A stretch of DNA of 7,824 nt from Candidatus Sumerlaeota bacterium (GTDB lineage Bacteria; Sumerlaeota; Sumerlaeia; JADFCT01). This document shows, in pieces, positions 5,785 through 7,824 of the stretch. Made by a program: the position numbers and the translations under genes. Positions within the stretch are counted from its first letter, which is position 1; every line of letters begins with the position of its first letter. The notes below the pieces were generated by a model. The model was not told where the DNA came from. It saw only the letters and a list, made by a program, of their open reading frames with translations, and searched no databases. The stretch spans positions 1 through 7,824 of the forward strand of contig JAPLSP010000398.1 in NCBI GenBank assembly GCA_026398575.1. The letters run 5' to 3'.

Positions 5785-7653
5785 ATGAACAGAATGAGTC
5801 GCAGCCACACAAAAGATATCGCGACAAGCGAGGCGCCTGAAACTACGATGGCGGAAGAATCGCATGAGCAGATGACGCTGGTCGTCGTCGGTCATGTTGA
5901 CCACGGCAAGAGCACGCTCATTGGGCGGTTGCTGGCCGATAGCGGCGCGTTGCCGCAAGGGAAACTCGAGCAAGTTCGCGAGCAGTGCCGGCGCACGGCG
6001 CGGCCGTTTGAATACGCCTTCCTGCTCGATGCGCTCAAGGCCGAGCAGTCGCAGGGGATCACGATTGACACTGCCCGCTGCTTTTTCAAGACCGCCCGTC
6101 GGCGCTACATCATCAACGACGCGCCCGGCCACGTCGAATTCATCAAAAACATGGTCACCGGCGCCGCGCGCGCGGAGGCAGCGCTGCTCCTGATAGATGC
6201 CGCCGAAGGCATTCGCGAAAACTCCAAGCGCCACGGAACGATCCTTTCAATGCTGGGGATCAAACAGGTGGCCGTGCTGGTCAACAAGATGGACTTGATG
6301 GGGTTCCGCCAGGACGTCTTCGATCGGATTCGCAGCGAGTATCTGGCGTTCCTCAATCACCTCGGCGTCCATCCCTTGAGTTTCATCCCGATCAGCGCGC
6401 GCGACGGGATCAACCTCACAGCGCTCTCGCCCGAAATGCCCTGGTATCGCGGCGCAACCGTACTCGAGCAGATCGAATCCTTCGAGAACAAAGACTTCGG
6501 ACTCGAAAAGCCGTTTCGCATGCCCGTGCAGGACATCTACAAATTCACCGAACAAGGCGACGACCGCCGCATCATCGCGGGCACGATTGAAACCGGCGCG
6601 CTGACGGTCGGCGATCAGGTGGTCTTCCTGCCGTCGGGAAAGCGCACGATCATCCAGAGCATCGAATCCTTCAACTCCGCTGCGCTGCAGGAAGCGCGCG
6701 CCGGACAGGCCGCCGGATTCACGCTGTCCGAGCAGATCTATATCAAGCCCGGCGAGATGATGTGCCGCGCCAACGAGACGCCCGCGCGCGTCAGTACCCG
6801 CCTGCGCGTGAACCTTTTCTGGATGGGGCATTCCCCGATGATCCGGGGCAAGCGGTATAAAATCAAGATCGGCGCCGCGCGCGTGCCGGGCGAACTCGTC
6901 CACGTCTTCAACGTGCTCGACGCCTCGGACCTGGCGCCGTTCGACGACAAGTGGCAAATAGACCGCCACGATCTGGCCGAATGCCTCATCGAAACCGCGC
7001 GGCCCGTGGCATACGACCTGGCCGGCCAGATCGAAGAGACCTCGCGCCTTGTCATCGTGGACGGCGACATCATCACGGGATGCGCCATCGTCCTGGAGGC
7101 GGACGACGGCAGCGCTTCTCTGCTCGAAGGGCGCGTGCGCGAACGCGAAATCGCCTGGGACAAGGGCCTGGTGACCGCCGCCGACCGCGAGTCGCATTAT
7201 CAACACCCCGGCAAGTTCATCGTCTTCACCGGCGCGATCGGCGCCGGCGCGCGCGTCATTGCCAAGCAACTCGAACGGAAACTCTGGCGCGAAGGGCTGA
7301 AGACCTACTACCTGAGCGTGGCCAATCTCTTGCGCGATCTCACGCCCAAACAATCCGGCGACGCGATGGGCCGCGACGAGCAACTCCAGCGCCTGGGCGA
7401 ACTGGCGCGCATCATGACCGACGCCGGGATGCTCTTCATCACCGCGCTGGCCGACGCCGATGATTACGACTTCGAGAAACTCAGACTGCTGACGGAGCCG
7501 CACGAGTTCTTTGTGATCACGGTCGGCGAGACGCCGCTCGAACGCTTCCCCGCGCAAGCCCGCCTTCAAGCCAATCCGCCCATGGACGAAGCGCTGGCGC
7601 AGGTGGTTGGCGCCCTGACCAGCCACGGCATCCTGCCGGAATATGAGATATAG
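5785..7653 (+). CDS. cysN: Sulfate adenylyltransferase large subunit CysN fused to a degenerate APS-kinase-like domain
   Basis: A 622-residue protein. Residues about 30-240 are an EF-Tu-like GTPase with all G motifs: GHVDHGKST (36-44), DAPGH (112-116), NKMD (167-170) and SAR (204-206). Two beta-barrel domains follow (about 245-430). In CysN, GTP hydrolysis drives APS formation by CysD, so the pair is cytosolic ATP sulfurylase. Residues from about 476 on align with APS kinase (CysC), beginning [24 protein letters not shown]. The P-loop, normally GLSGSGKST, is here GAIGAGARV: lysine and serine are replaced by Ala489 and Arg490. The DGDN substrate motif is replaced by SVAN (511-514). The fold-like remainder ([19 protein letters not shown]) is kept. 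I therefore expect no APS kinase activity; a structural or regulatory role is possible. A subfamily with this substituted P-loop exists in my recollection. The start may be ATG 5785 or 5794; residues before about 30 are not conserved. Confidence 0.93.
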   Translation: MNRMSRSHTKDIATSEAPETTMAEESHEQMTLVVVGHVDHGKSTLIGRLLADSGALPQGKLEQVREQCRRTARPFEYAFLLDALKAEQSQGITIDTARCFFKTARRRYIINDAPGHVEFIKNMVTGAARAEAALLLIDAAEGIRENSKRHGTILSMLGIKQVAVLVNKMDLMGFRQDVFDRIRSEYLAFLNHLGVHPLSFIPISARDGINLTALSPEMPWYRGATVLEQIESFENKDFGLEKPFRMPVQDIYKFTEQGDDRRIIAGTIETGALTVGDQVVFLPSGKRTIIQSIESFNSAALQEARAGQAAGFTLSEQIYIKPGEMMCRANETPARVSTRLRVNLFWMGHSPMIRGKRYKIKIGAARVPGELVHVFNVLDASDLAPFDDKWQIDRHDLAECLIETARPVAYDLAGQIEETSRLVIVDGDIITGCAIVLEADDGSASLLEGRVREREIAWDKGLVTAADRESHYQHPGKFIVFTGAIGAGARVIAKQLERKLWREGLKTYYLSVANLLRDLTPKQSGDAMGRDEQLQRLGELARIMTDAGMLFITALADADDYDFEKLRLLTEPHEFFVITVGETPLERFPAQARLQANPPMDEALAQVVGALTSHGILPEYEI

Positions 7654-7824
7654 CCGCGAGTGATCTTTCAATTTTGATTTGATGGGCATTCCATCCCCGG
7701 AGGTCCTGTGTCCTATGTCAAGCGGCTTTTAGCCACTTTTCATCAATAGTTTTCCACAGGTTCTTAACATCGCGATGCTCCTGAACGAAAATTTTCCACA
7801 GGCTGTTATGATGGATCACGATCT
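7654..7824. other. Non-coding region with a small stem-loop after cysN/C
   Basis: No gene is visible to the window edge. A small stem-loop, GATGG/CCATC at 7681-7695, lies about 30 bp after the stop codon but lacks a T-run. The rest contains the DnaA-box-like pair annotated separately. Confidence 0.4.
7750..7802 (+). promoter_or_regulatory. Pair of DnaA-box-like 11-mers
   Basis: TTTTCCACAGG occurs exactly at 7750-7760 and 7792-7802, 42 bp apart and in the same orientation. Its first nine bases differ from the consensus DnaA box TTATCCACA at one position. Two such sites could mark a DnaA-bound promoter or the edge of an origin region beyond the window. The surrounding 60 bp are somewhat AT-rich. 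Two boxes alone are not proof. Confidence 0.35.

Noticed and set aside
4960..6234. 424-codon minus-strand open frame opposite cysD and cysN/C
   Set aside because: It is antisense to two clearly conserved genes and spans their boundary; long antisense frames are expected in GC-rich coding DNA.
6247..7689. 480-codon minus-strand open frame opposite cysN/C
   Set aside because: Shadow of the conserved plus-strand gene; its composition is that of complemented codons and it has no recognisable domain.

Overview
This looks like a chromosomal window from an uncultured, moderately GC-rich environmental bacterium. Gene content and dispersed repeats fit the PVC or Sumerlaeota/Hydrogenedentes type of genome, but that is a guess: no marker gene fixes the phylum. 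Genes are loosely packed, on both strands, and separated by repeat-bearing intergenic DNA. I found no CRISPR array, tRNA, rRNA, prophage or complete transposase, and no convincing undescribed multi-gene system.

Layout. Bases 1-242 (minus) hold the N-terminal piece of a GAF-domain protein, most like the sensory domain of PtsP. Bases 243-720 have no credible gene and end in a 42-bp direct repeat that resembles the sequence flanking REP-associated (IS200-like) transposases. A low-GC gene (755-1891, plus) follows, with its own plausible promoter and ribosome binding site, encoding an exported TolB/WD40-like beta-propeller. Facing it is a broken glucosamine-6-phosphate deaminase gene (2012-2513, minus). 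Its two ends are clear, but the middle, including the second half of the active site, is deleted and the frame shifts at the joint. A 36-bp inverted repeat (2581-2688) separates it from a complete Gfo/Idh/MocA oxidoreductase (2720-3973, minus).

Divergent from the oxidoreductase is a small two-helix membrane protein of unknown function (4242-4691, plus). After a gap ending in a second transposase-type motif comes the sulfate-activation pair cysD (4882-5754) and cysN/C (5785-7653). Together these form ATP sulfurylase, which converts sulfate and ATP to adenylyl sulfate (APS). The APS-kinase-like tail of CysN/C has lost its P-loop lysine, so it probably does not phosphorylate APS. cysD has no ATG or ribosome binding site because repeat sequence runs almost up to its first conserved residue. 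The window ends in non-coding DNA with two DnaA-box-like 11-mers.

The main themes are repeat elements sitting at gene borders and local gene decay: nagB deleted, the cysD start eroded, and the APS kinase domain degenerate.
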